Of a DNA stretch of 64,000 nt, positions 1-9,932 are shown piece after piece. The translations under genes were made by a program, and so were the position numbers. Position 1 is the stretch's first letter, and every line of letters starts with the position of its first letter. Below the pieces are notes generated by a model. It had not been told where the DNA came from. It saw only the letters and a program-made list of their open reading frames with translations, and searched no databases. This stretch comes from Phycomyces blakesleeanus NRRL 1555(-) (Eukaryota; Mucoromycota; Mucoromycetes; Mucorales; Phycomycetaceae): the NCBI RefSeq assembly GCF_001638985.1, contig NW_017265155.1, forward strand, positions 496,001-560,000. Reading direction: 5' to 3'.

Positions 1-909
1 AGACTTTACTCCACGTGTTTCTGAAAATTGATATTAATGAGGAACATTCGGGAGTTTTGACATATGTTAGTCTAACTAAAGTTCTTTGTTTTGGTTATTG
101 GTCTTTGTACTTATTATTGTCACTAAAGAGGAGTATTGATATACATAAAAAAATTGTTTTTGAAATGGAAACAAAATGATTTACTCTATTAAGAGATATA
201 GTGTATCAATAAATTTCTTTCTCTTTCTTTTTACCTCTATCTCTAGACAGCTTGATAAATGCTCAGAAGGTTTAGCGGTTATTTGTTGTACGAAAATTTA
301 TGTATAAAAGAAAAGGATCAAGAGTCTTGGGGTTCACCAACAAGCCTAAAAAAATCAACTTGATTGTTGTTTCTTCTTTGTTTTGTTTTGTTTTGTTGGG
401 AAAACAGTAATTATTACCAAGTAATTGATGTAACATTGTAAATAGAAATGATACTTTGGCAGGTTGTTGTTCTTGTTGTTTAAAAAGAAAAATGAAAACA
501 GAAACCTACTCACAAGGAATGAATTCAGTGCATCATTTTGATAACCTCAAGAAAGAAAGAAAGAAACTATCGGATTTTGTTATTCATGGCTGTTTTCTTT
601 GAGAGTTAAAATAATGATAATAATGATAACCAAGGAAACGGTTTATTACATAGATATTAAATAACGATCACAAAGCTTATTGACATTGTAATCTCATCAG
701 AGTTACAATAAAGACTAGTGCATCACAAATTACGATGAGCTCTTTATATATAAAACAAAATAAAGCAAAACAAGAAATTATATGAGAAAGAACGCAACCA
801 TTGCCTTTATTACATTATATATATATATAACATATCTCTTTGCATGTATGTGTCAAAGTACTTACTCTTATTCTTGCTCTTCTTCTTGACCTTGGTTCTT
901 TGTTCTAGC
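1..909. other. AT-rich intergenic segment upstream of the FHA-RING gene
   Basis: I see no coding region. It contains a five-base microsatellite (TTTTG)n at about 389-407 and a run of TA steps at about 818-832. A pyrimidine-rich stretch ends in CTAG at about 865-908, immediately before the first in-frame ATG of the next gene. That stretch looks like the 3' end of an intron, so a 5' exon or spliced 5' leader may lie here, but I cannot place it. Confidence 0.5.
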
Positions 910-2061
910 ATGGCTAACATTATCGATATCAATAAGCGTGGCGGTGCCTATCTCCGTATCTTGTCACAGGATACGCCTGAAGGAACTAAAGGACCAGCAT
1001 TTGTGGACCGAGAGTTTGAAAATATCGACCATATTATTATAGGATCGGGCACTACAAAAGAGGTCGAAGGCGAATATGTAACGATACCTGGAGTTACCGT
1101 TAGTGAATTCCACGCCCGGATTTTTTTCTTAAATGGATCGGTAGAGTATAGTGAAATACGATATAGCTATTATATATATATATGAATGCCAACCGTCATA
1201 ATTAGTATACTAACGATTTAAACGCACACACACGCACTTATATAATAGATGTATATTCATGATGTCGGGTCTCAGTATGGGACTTTTTTAAACGGTCGGC
1301 GACTAAGTTTATCATACCATAGATCCTCGACACATCTTATCATAAACGGCGACAAACTTCAATTTGGTAGAAAGATGGCAGATGCGAAACAAAGTAAATG
1401 AAATATCTTCTTGGCAAAATAAAAAAAGAAAATAAAAAAGAAAAATAAGGACAAGAAATCAAATGATAATAATTTACACTGCATTATATTACTAAATGTC
1501 GATTCAATATCATTTCATTTATTTTTTTAAAAAAAAGATACAATCATTGGGACCAATGCAATAGTCGAGCTAAAGACTTATGTGAAGCTCAATAAATTTG
1601 AGTAAGTATATATCTTGTCATGTTTTCTTTTCAATGTGCATACAAAATTCAATAGGCCAAATAGACTTGCAGTAATTTAATGTAATGTAATGTAATGTAA
1701 TGTAATCTATAATACGTATATATTTGTGCCTGTGTACGTGAATGCAACTGAATGTCTTTATGGTTTATTAAGGTTCCAGACTTATTGTGAATTAAGGAAA
1801 ATCTCGCCTCCTTCTGAAGCCCAAACATTACAGTCATTGATGTCAGATTGTGCTATATGTCTCAATGCTATTGCACCCCTTCAATCACTATTTGTAGCGC
1901 CCTGCTCTCACTCATTCCACTTTTCCTGTTCAAAACCACTCCTGGACACGTACCCCGAATTCGAATGTCCTGTTTGTCGTATATGTACCGATGTCCGTGT
2001 ATACACATCTTCAGATGTCAATACTCTCGCAAATAATTTTAAAATGACCAATATTAACTAA
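910..2061 (+). CDS. Dma1-like FHA plus RING-H2 E3 ubiquitin ligase
   Basis: Proposed exons are 910-1140, 1249-1393, 1538-1601 and 1773-2061, giving 242 residues. The FHA domain spans about residues 10-130. The S-x-x-H strand motif lies in exon 1 and the G-S-x-x-G-T-x-x-N motif in exon 2 (GSQYGTFLN). The last exon carries a RING-H2 finger: CAIC, 14 residues, C-x-H-x2-H-x2-C, 12 residues, CPVC. FHA followed by RING is the layout of fungal Dma1/Dma2 ligases, which couple septin and mitotic-exit checkpoints to ubiquitination; family membership is inferred from this layout. An upstream ATG at 844 is in frame but would add a leucine-rich stretch that looks like an intron polypyrimidine tract, so 910 is preferred. 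The usual FHA phosphothreonine-binding arginine after the IIIG strand is serine here. The gene is convergent with eL32. Confidence 0.82.
1679..1705. repeat. (TAATG)n microsatellite inside an intron
   Basis: Five to six tandem copies of the five-base unit TAATG lie in the third intron of the FHA-RING gene. This is one of many period-5 microsatellites in the left half of the window. Confidence 0.85.
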
Positions 2062-2406
2062 ATCCATCCCGTAAATACAATACATACACACGCACTATGA
2101 TTCCATTCCCTTTTTCTCTCTCTTTCTCTTCATTATATATTTGTATATACACAAGCACACCAAATTGTCAATAAGTAAAAAATATATATAAAACACAATA
2201 CATTCAGACTACAAAGAAGCACAAACACATACACACACATGTGTCTTTCCATTTTTTTTAATTTTATCAAAAAAAAAGAAACATAGAAAGAGAGATAAAC
2301 CATTGAACAGAATTGAAGATAGAGAAACAGATAGATTGATAAAGAGAGTCGATCGTAATGTATTTCTTTTTCTTGATTGTTTTTTTTATGGTTTGGGAGA
2401 AATGAT
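2062..2406. other. Intergenic 3'-3' spacer
   Basis: This short spacer lies between the convergent FHA-RING and eL32 genes. It is AT-rich with CT and CA runs, and I see no gene in it. Confidence 0.6.
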
Positions 2407-2802
2407 TTACTCCTGGGATCTAAGACGAGCACCAGCGTTGATGACCTTGACGTTCAACTGGGCAGCGCGCTCAATGATGGCAACACGCTTCTTGGAGGAG
2501 ACGTTGTGGGCGATCTCGGCGGCGTAGGTGCGGTTGTGCATCAACAAGAGGCTGAGCTCACGGACGTTGGAGACGGTGAACTTGCGGAAGCCGTTGGGCA
2601 ACAAGTTGCGGGTCTTCTTGGCAGATCCGTAACCGATCTTGGGCATGGGAGAGCTACCCTTGAAACGTCTGCGCATGCAGTTATCAATACCCTTGGGCTT
2701 TCTCCACGACTCACCAACACGCATGAAGCGGTTGGACTGGTGGCGCTTGAAGGTAGCGGTACGCTTCTTCACGATGGTGTGCTTAACGGCAGGAGTGACC
2801 AT
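2407..2802 (-). CDS. RPL32: 60S ribosomal protein eL32
   Basis: A single uninterrupted 131-residue reading frame matches the whole eL32 family length. Recognisable blocks, in order, are KHTIVKKRT near the start, [44 protein letters not shown] and the C-terminal ARLRSQE. eL32 is a structural protein of the large cytosolic ribosomal subunit. The frame could begin six codons earlier at 2820, but the start at 2802 gives the usual N-terminus. A CAG/TAG-like acceptor context just upstream suggests an intron in the 5' leader. Codons are visibly more GC-rich than in neighbouring genes, as expected for a highly expressed gene. It is convergent with the FHA-RING gene and divergent from the gene starting at 5027. 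Confidence 0.97.
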   Translation of the reverse strand: MVTPAVKHTIVKKRTATFKRHQSNRFMRVGESWRKPKGIDNCMRRRFKGSSPMPKIGYGSAKKTRNLLPNGFRKFTVSNVRELSLLLMHNRTYAAEIAHNVSSKKRVAIIERAAQLNVKVINAGARLRSQE

Positions 2803-3464
2803 TGTTGCTAATGATTTCAATAAACAATAAACAATAAAAGGAAGGTAGTAATAGTAATAGAAATTTAAAAATAAAAAATAAAAGATTAGCTGTCTGATTC
2901 AATTCCCATGATTGTAATGGAGTATTGGAAATAAAGTCGAGGTTGTGTCATATGTAAATTCTTTAAAAGGTCCTTTTTTTGTGTGTATCTGATGGTTGTG
3001 CTTGTTGTCTATGATTATGATGGAGTATTTTGGACTGGTATAGGCTGATGGATGGCATTTTTTGGATGGATGGATGATGGGTTTTCCATAGCTTACCTTC
3101 AAACTAATGGATGGATGCAAAGAGGAAGAGCACTAATTCGAAGCCCCGTAAAATTTTAATCGAGGGGTGCTGATTCTCCGCACGCACACATAAATCACAC
3201 ACACACAAAATCACACACACACATTTTACACCCATATAGTGTGAATATATATATATATAAAAAAAAATTAATATAAATTGTAGTCTATAACCAATATACA
3301 CACACATGGAATTCACATTGTGAATGAATAGGTAGAATACATTACTTTCCTTTCACTAACACCAGGCAATTTAGTAAAATGCTTCTTATTTCTTTTTAAT
3401 ATGTATATTGATATATCCATTTGTATTTTTGGTTGACAGGACAATAAAAATAATAATAAAGAAG

Positions 3465-3511
3465 TATTATATTATATTATATTATATTATATTATATTAT
3501 ATATATATATG
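3465..3511. repeat. (ATATT)n microsatellite running into (AT)n
   Basis: About seven copies of a five-base ATATT unit are followed by an AT dinucleotide run. It is intergenic. Confidence 0.85.
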
Positions 3512-4208
3512 TTTCAAAAAATTGAAACTTTCGTTTTCCCAATAATTTTCTTTGCCGTTTAAAGTTACAAGAAGAGTGGAGTTTGAATTATATTCAGAAA
3601 TAAGATGTTGTAATAAAAAAAACACAAAAAAAAAACAAAAAAAATCCTTCTTGGCTTTTCCCAATTGTCAGAATTTGGTTGTGAAATATTTTATATATAT
3701 ATATGTATATGTATGTATTTACAAGGTAGTTTGATAATACATATACAAGAAGGTGTATAGACAAAGAGAATTAGATATCACACATTCCTCTTCTTCATGT
3801 TCATGCTCATGTTTATGCCCATGTTTCTATAATATAATATAAAAAATAAACAAGAACAAGAATAAATATAGGTTATTCACATAAATATGTTATATTTATA
3901 TGTTTATATGCAAAATAAAAAAAAAGACAATCAAAAACCCCCAAAAAAAATAAAAAAAATAAAAATAAATGCAGGTCTGGGCAACAGTCTTTCAACCCGC
4001 ATAGTTACGCTAGTTAACAACCAGGAGAAAAAGGGGTAAAGATAACCATAGTAATAAATGAATAGATAGATAGATAGATAGATAGAGAGTAAGTGAGATC
4101 AAGGATAATTTTTTTTTGGGATTTATATTCTGCCCAAGTACAAGTTATTACTAAGAAGAAGAAGAAGAAGAAAAAATAGTGCTATCCATTCTTCCCAATG
4201 AGATAATC

Positions 4209-4227
4209 CGGCACGCTCATTGTGCCG
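4209..4227. promoter_or_regulatory. CGGCAC-N7-GTGCCG inverted repeat, possible protein-binding site
   Basis: A perfect six-base inverted repeat with a seven-base spacer stands out by its GC content in otherwise AT-rich DNA. It lies about 800 bases upstream of the 5027 gene and 1.4 kb upstream of eL32. It could be a dimeric transcription-factor site; this is inference only. Confidence 0.3.
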
Positions 4228-5026
4228 TACCAACGGAAAAGAATACGGTTGTCATTTATATACATATACATAAAGAATAGAAAGAAAAAAAGAGAGTCAA
4301 TTACACGTGCTTACAAAAGGGAATTCTTGTTTGATCTGTTTATTGAGTTATGTCTTGGCTACTGAAAAGAAGAAGAAGAAAAAACAAACTCGATGTGTCT
4401 GTCTTCCCTTATTCGTTTGTACCCTATTGTTGACTAATATTATATACTTATGCATATGAATGTATAAGGGTCTAGTGTAATTGCCCAAGATTTTCTTTAT
4501 TGCTATGGCTTGTGTTATTTTTAAGATTTTTTTTTTTTAAAAAAAAAGAAGCTTGGTTGACATGTTGTGTGACAGTGTAAAAAGGATATACAATAAAGTA
4601 AGGGAAAGGGACAGAGAAAGGGGTAGTGGGAGCTTAAAGGGAGAGAAAGAAAAGAAGACAAGGGATGGGATGGTTCCTACAGTGCCAGTGATAAATTCTT
4701 CGGATTGAAGTTTGGAAATAGAGTTAGGAGAAACAACATTTTTTAGGATGATACCTGTAATTGTGATTGTGCTTATTACAATATATCTATACTTATTTAT
4801 GGTGCTGATCTGTGCGTAACTTGGTTACTAATTTGATTTTTTTTTATTATATTTCTATTATCGATTCCAATGAACACACATCTAGAAGATTTCGCATGTT
4901 TCAAAAAGACATACATACGTACACATATATATATATATAATATCTTATAAAAAAAGTATAAAAACTACCTTGATTTATTCCCTTGAATTCAATCGTTTTT
5001 TTTCTGGTTTATTTACTAAACGCAAA

Positions 5027-5650
5027 ATGTCTTGTCCTCGCACTCGTCGTAATGCAGTCAGTGGAAATGACGCCAAATTCAACACCCCCTGCGACACAGC
5101 CATTGAACCTACTGGTCATCATCGATCAGGACATGGTAGCTGGTCTAGCTTTACCCCACACCTAGCCAGTAAATGGTTTTCTCGGATCAGACATCGATCC
5201 TGTTCATCAGGCTCAGGATCAGTGGTCGGCCCAAGTAGCAATCCAACCGTAGAAAAGTCAGAAGAAAAGAATTTATTTGAATGGAATGATTTTGAACGCC
5301 ACTTTGAGATAGCACAAACAGAGGTATAAAATAATAATATTTTTTTTGGTTATACAACTAATGCATAAATGCGTATGCATATGCATGTGACGCATTTAAG
5401 CATAAGATATTGGGTTGATTGTTTTAACCTTTATACCATATATTGCTTCTAGATTGCTTATGCTGTAGAATCCCATGGATCGATTTACTATGAAGAAGAT
5501 CATATCACTGCACAGACTGCAGTCAACGCATGTGTCGACAAGTACCTTTCTCTCCAACAGGAGCATTCGGACACATCACCAGCAGATGCTCGATGGGCAG
5601 GAGAACTTTTACGCCTAAGAGCTCAGTTAGAGCATCTCCCAGTACCATGA
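5027..5650 (+). CDS. Uncharacterised 164-residue protein
   Basis: I do not recognise this protein. Two exons are proposed, 5027-5323 and 5453-5650, joined in phase 0 across an intron with GTATAA donor and TTCTAG acceptor. The N-terminal half (about residues 1-85) is basic and rich in Ser, His, Arg and Gly, probably disordered. The second half (about 90-164) is acidic and likely helical, ending in a leucine/arginine-rich stretch (ELLRLRAQLEHL) that could form a short coiled coil. There is no signal peptide or membrane segment. The reading frame extends upstream to 4970, but the ATG at 5027 follows an AAA context and gives a cleaner start. The gene is convergent with the oxygenase gene. The consistent frame across the splice junction supports a real gene, but no function can be assigned. 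Confidence 0.65.
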
Positions 5651-6052
5651 GGAACCCATCTTACCCTACCCCTTCTTCATTCTCCTTATATATATATATA
5701 TTTTCTTCATTCATTCACCATCTCCTTCAGTCAAATCATTTAAACAATTAGACAAAAGCATTCCACTCCCTCTCTGTCAAACAAGAAAATTAGACACTGT
5801 ACATAAGTTGACTTTTTTTTTTAGAGAAAAGAAAACAAAAAAAAAAGCTGTATATTTCTTCTTTGATTTTTTTCTTTTTTTTTCTTTATACATATATACA
5901 TAAAACGTTTCAAATTCTTTGCTTTTTTTTCAATTTTCTTTTTCGTTTGTTTTGTTAAAGTACAGACACAAATACAGATAAATGTTTATTATTATTATTT
6001 TTTTGTTACAATACCTCCCCTTCTTCTTTTCTTGATTTTTTTTACGATGATA
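5651..6052. other. Intergenic 3'-3' spacer
   Basis: This T-rich spacer between two convergent genes has long T runs and A runs. I see no gene. Confidence 0.6.
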
Positions 6053-7541
6053 TTAAAATGAATAAGTGGCCTTCAAGCGATGACGAAGATGTTCGCCTGC
6101 TGTCATGATTGGTTTTTTCTTGGTCTCATCTTCTGATCCAGCAGCAGTATGAGGAGGCACAATGCTGCTCGGAATTGGTGTCAACAAGACACCGTCCTCG
6201 GGATGCACAAAAAAGGGAATCGAGTAACGGTCGAGATGGTTATGCTCAGGTAAAAAGGTTACTCGGTGAAGAGTCGATTTAAACAATCCGTTGGTCCAAA
6301 ACTCCATCAGATCACCAACATTGACAAGCACTGCACCGTCCACCAGGGGTGCAGGGATCCATGCAGCCCGGCTTGCCTGGACTTCAAGACCCGGGACGTC
6401 CTTTTGGAACAAAAGTGTGAGAGATCCGTAATCAGAGTGAGCGCCTGCTCGCACGGGCTCTTTGTAGCTAACTTCTCCTCCACGAGGATACTTGAGGAAC
6501 CGTAGCACCTGTCCAGATTTTCGGTTGTAGTGATGTCGGTCCTTGAACCAGTTTCGACCACCTTGATCTTCTGGAATCTATACATATGTAAATTATATGA
6601 GTATAAATATATATATATATATTTATGTGTATGTGTATTTATGTATATTATTTTCACAGTCCAATTCAATTCAATTCAATTGTTAAAAACAAAAAAATTT
6701 CAAAGACTCTTATTTTCTGATGATTATAATAATAATAATAATAATTAATTTATAAGTTTTACCTCGAGTGCAATCGCAAAGGCTTCCAACACACGCGCCG
6801 ATGTTTCCTGACAGGCGTAGGAGAATGCCTTGACAGCTTCTTCACGCTCCTCAAAGAAGGCTGGCAAAGGAGCATAAGCCTTTCCGTCGATGAAGTTCTT
6901 AAAATTGAACCCTCTAATAAATCAAAAAAAAAATTAAAAAATAAATAAATATAATCTACTATTCTCTATTTATCTCTGTCTTTTTCTAAAGAATGAAAGA
7001 ATGAAAGAATGAAAGAAAAAAGACCTCCTTTACTTACTCTTTGTGATCACCTTGACGTTGGTTATCAGGATCAAGGCTAGAATATTTTTTTTCAGGATCC
7101 AAGAAAAACAACAGTCAGAATATGATATGATATGATGTGTGTAGGCCAAGCTTTAATCAAATGATTCTTCTTACGTTTCACTATAAAGTTCTGAATAGCC
7201 GTAATTGTCTTCTTTGATCAGAAATTTCCTTTTTTCTTCAGATGGGAGGTCAAAATAACCCTTGGCCTACACAGAAAAAAAAAGAAAAAGAAAAGAAAAG
7301 ATATTTAGTAAACCAACAAACAAACATATATATATATATATAAAGATATGCAATCGTCTTTGGATAAACGAGTTTTTACCATTTCAAATGCATTATCTAC
7401 TTTGTCCAGGGGGATACCATGATTTGTCATGTAAAAGAATCCAATAGACTTGCAGGCATCAAGTACTTGCTGAGCCACCTTGACAGGTTCTTTGTCAAAT
7501 GAACCAAAGTCAATGATAGGTAGTTTGTCAAGGGTTGCCAT
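6053..7541 (-). CDS. 2-oxoglutarate/Fe(II)-dependent oxygenase, isopenicillin N synthase-like fold
   Basis: Five exons are proposed on the minus strand: 7541-7380, 7266-7175, 7076-7038, 6913-6763 and 6577-6053, all phase-consistent, giving 322 residues. The N-terminal DIOX_N region includes LPIIDFGSF and the GFFYMTNHGIP block. The C-terminal 2OG-Fe(II) domain shows the iron ligands H195 and D197 (AHSDYGSLTLL) and H252 (STLHRV), with the co-substrate pair R265-x-S267 (DRYSIPFF). The family uses oxygen and 2-oxoglutarate to hydroxylate or cyclise small molecules; the substrate here is unknown. Fungal paralogues are cytosolic, with roles from thymine or flavonoid-like metabolism to secondary products, and there is no biosynthetic cluster around it. 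It is divergent from the steroid-reductase-like gene, with 900 bases between starts. Confidence 0.9.
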
Positions 7542-8443
7542 GTCAGAGTTTTTGAATAAACAAAGATAGATATATATAAAAGGAATTAAAGAAGTGTAAG
7601 GCACAAAGAAGAAAGAGAAAGAGAAAGAAAACAAAAAAGAAAACAAAAAAGTGGCCTGGTGGTTAAATGATATATAGCTTATACAATGCTATATTTCTCT
7701 GCACTCTATAATTTGCACACCAAATAAAGAAATAAAGATGCTTTAATACAATAGTTTAATTCATGTATCTTTTGTTACTATATTCTTCTCCTCTCTATGG
7801 CCCGATAAAGAAATAAATAAAAAAGAAAGATAGATAGATAGATAGAGATGGTGCAGATAGCCTGACTCAAGAGTTGGCGCTACTTTAATACTTGAGTGTA
7901 TACAAACAATAATATATTATAAAACAAGGGCATCTTTATCAATCACCACCAAATAAATATATATATAGTGATACCGTTTGACAAAAGAGATAAGCTATTA
8001 ATATATTTATGCAACATTCACTAAAGATCAACTTATATTCTGCTTTGTTTCCTATAGCCACGATGTCTCGAAGCACTGTTTTTTTTTTGCTTGTATTTAT
8101 CTAATGCAAAACCTATTCATGACTCATAAATAAAACCAATTATAAAATAAAAAGAAGACATATACACATTCACACGCATATTCACACACAATTCAAAATC
8201 AAATTTCAAATTATTAAATAAATACAATATAAATACAATATAAATATAAGCGGATATTCTATTCTATTGTATTTTATATACAGTACAATATAATATAATC
8301 TCCTTTGATAAACTTCTTTAACCTACTCTTTCTTTCCTTTCCTCTTTTGCCTCCGTTAATACATTTCTTTAAATAATAATAATAATACCATTGTTTACAT
8401 TCTCCACAAACCTCTTTTTCATTTCATTTTATTTTTAACATTC
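7542..8443. other. Divergent promoter region
   Basis: This AT-rich region lies between the starts of the oxygenase and the steroid-reductase-like gene. It contains GATA repeats at about 7827-7845 and AATAT-type short repeats. I see no gene. Confidence 0.55.
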
Positions 8444-9716
8444 ATGTCAAATCTATCAACCTTACTAACCGAGGCTGTGAATCAGACAATATACTATTGG
8501 AGACTACCTGAGACCTATGATATCCTACTTTTAATCTACAAGAGCTTACCGGCAATCATGACTCCGCTTGTATGCATTGTTAATGCACCATATGGTAAAG
8601 CAGAAAAAAAAGCAAAAAAAAAGAAGGGGGGGGGCGAGGGAGGGGCTGGGGGAAATGAGGGGAAGGAAAAAGGAAGAAAAAAAAAGGGGGTGAGGGTAAG
8701 GGAGAAAGAGAGAGAGAGAGAAAAAGAAAATAAAGAGAAATAAATAAATAAACAAACAAGTTGTAAACAATTCGTTGCCAATGGAAACCGTTGCCAGAGT
8801 AACTGTTACTATGGTAGCAAATTTCACCAAGGCAACAGTTTCCTAGACAACCACAACACAAGAAACAACGAAACCAAAATAACATATTTAAATTTGATAA
8901 ATATTATCAATTGTAATGATTGAATGATTGATGTAAAAACAAAAAAAAAATGAATATATAAATATACACAAATATATTTATATAGGTCGGTTTTCGGGTC
9001 AATTCTCTAGCCCGCTTTCATTGAAAGTGACTTTCTCTGGTCGTTGGAGTTGGTGTCTAATGGAGGCCGTCTCTCCTGCTGTGTTCCTCACAAGTGTCTG
9101 GTTGTGTTCACCATCCCCCTCACTGCTCAACTTGTCAATGTCACAGATGGTATTGACATCGCTGTGGGTTGTGCATTATGTCAATCGCAGTATTGTGTAT
9201 TCCTGGAGAGCACCTTCTATAGCACCCATTCATCTGCTGGTTTCGGTTTCGGCAGCGTGTTTTAATATTTTGAATGGATACGTGAATGGGGTCTGGGTGG
9301 CAAGACATCATGACCTTGACCTTAATCCAAATTTAACAATGACGGTCTGGCGCTGGGTGGGCGTAGGTATTTTCGCAACAGGGTTTGGACTCAACCTGTA
9401 CCATGACTCGATTTTGTTTGACTTAAGAAAGTCTAAGAAGAAAGAGTCCAAGGATAGTAATCCAGAAAAGACACACGATTATTCGATTCCTTTTGGTGGA
9501 CTATACAGATATGTGAGTTGCCCAAACTATCTATCTGAACTGATCGAGTGGACCGGGTTTATGATTGCTGCTTGGCCGAGTACCCCAGCCATGGTATTTG
9601 TGTTGAGTACTGCTGCCAATCTCATCCCGCGTGCATGGCGCACACATGCATGGTATAAGCACCAATTTCCGGACTACCCGGCCGATCGAAAGGCCGTGAT
9701 TCCTTTTGTGTTATGA
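8444..9716 (+). CDS. 3-oxo-5-alpha-steroid 4-dehydrogenase family membrane reductase
   Basis: Two exons, 8444-8594 and 8986-9716, join in phase 1 and give 293 residues. The junction rebuilds the family NAPYGRFS motif. The C-terminal half carries the typical reductase signature: a GGLYRYVSCPNYLSE block, EWTGF, and the terminal pattern with a basic residue followed by DYPxDRKAVIPF. Several hydrophobic segments make it a multi-span membrane protein, expected in the endoplasmic reticulum. Family members use NADPH to reduce enone double bonds of sterols, steroids or polyprenols; the length (about 260-290) fits SRD5A1/2-like members better than the very-long-chain enoyl-CoA reductase branch. The 391-base intron is unusual: it carries a purine/G-rich tract and a cluster of X-box-like sites. 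The gene is convergent with the Myb gene, 216 bases apart. Confidence 0.9.
8605..8753 (+). repeat. Purine-only G-rich tract in an intron, G-quadruplex/H-DNA candidate
   Basis: About 150 bases are almost wholly purine on the plus strand, with many runs of three to nine G and long A runs, ending in a GA dinucleotide stretch. The reading frame of exon 1 stays open through it, so an unspliced transcript would encode a Lys/Gly/Glu-rich tail. It lies inside the intron of the steroid-reductase-like gene. Confidence 0.75.
8774..8851. promoter_or_regulatory. Cluster of four RFX-type X-box-like sites
   Basis: Four X-box-like imperfect inverted repeats lie within 78 bases: GTTGCCAATGGAAAC (8774-8788), GTTGCCAGAGTAAC (8790-8803), GTTACTATGGTAGC (8805-8818) and GTTTCCTAGACAAC (8838-8851). 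An additional GGCAAC half-site lies at 8831-8836. The second site fits the X-box consensus GTNRCC-N(0-3)-RGYAAC exactly; the others differ by one or a few bases. RFX-family factors (Crt1/Rfx1, Sak1 in fungi) bind such sites. The cluster is intronic, downstream of the G-rich tract; regulation by an RFX protein is inference. Confidence 0.5.
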
Positions 9717-9932
9717 AAAATATGTACATAATTCCCCATCCCCTAATAATCATAATAAAGAAGTAATCCCTTGTTCAAAATAAAAATAAAATATATAGGG
9801 TTTATGTATCATTACATTTGTTGTTGTTGTTGATGTTGATGTTGATGTTTTTGTTTGTTTTTTTTTATCTAGATCTATCTTTATTATGATTTTTTTTTAA
9901 AACAAATAAAAAAAATAAAATAACAAAATTAT
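9717..9932. other. 3'-3' spacer of a convergent pair
   Basis: The spacer contains a GTT/GATGTT triplet and hexamer repeat at about 9820-9850 and T and A runs. I see no gene. Confidence 0.5.

Larger units (their letters stand above)
2803..5026. other. 2.2 kb divergent intergenic region rich in simple repeats
   Basis: I can support no gene in this shared 5' region between eL32 and the gene at 5027. It holds GATG-rich repeats (about 3050-3118), CA runs (3180-3225), a long (ATATT)n/(AT)n tract (3465-3511), GATA repeats (4066-4085), GAA repeats (about 4155-4172) and a T12A9 tract (4527-4547). Confidence 0.6.

Noticed and set aside
844..909. In-frame upstream start that would add a leucine-rich signal-like segment to the FHA-RING protein
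   Set aside because: The stretch is a polypyrimidine tract ending in CTAG, better explained as an intron end; Dma-type ligases have no signal peptide.
2377..2811. 144-codon open frame opposite eL32
   Set aside because: Antisense shadow of the eL32 coding sequence, whose motifs are clear on the minus strand.
7305..7379. Extension of the first oxygenase exon into an open frame ending in Tyr/Ile-rich residues
   Set aside because: This is intron read-through; splicing at 7380 restores the domain.
6053..9716. Biosynthetic gene cluster around the oxygenase and steroid-reductase-like genes
   Set aside because: Neighbours are housekeeping genes and no synthase, transporter or P450 is present.
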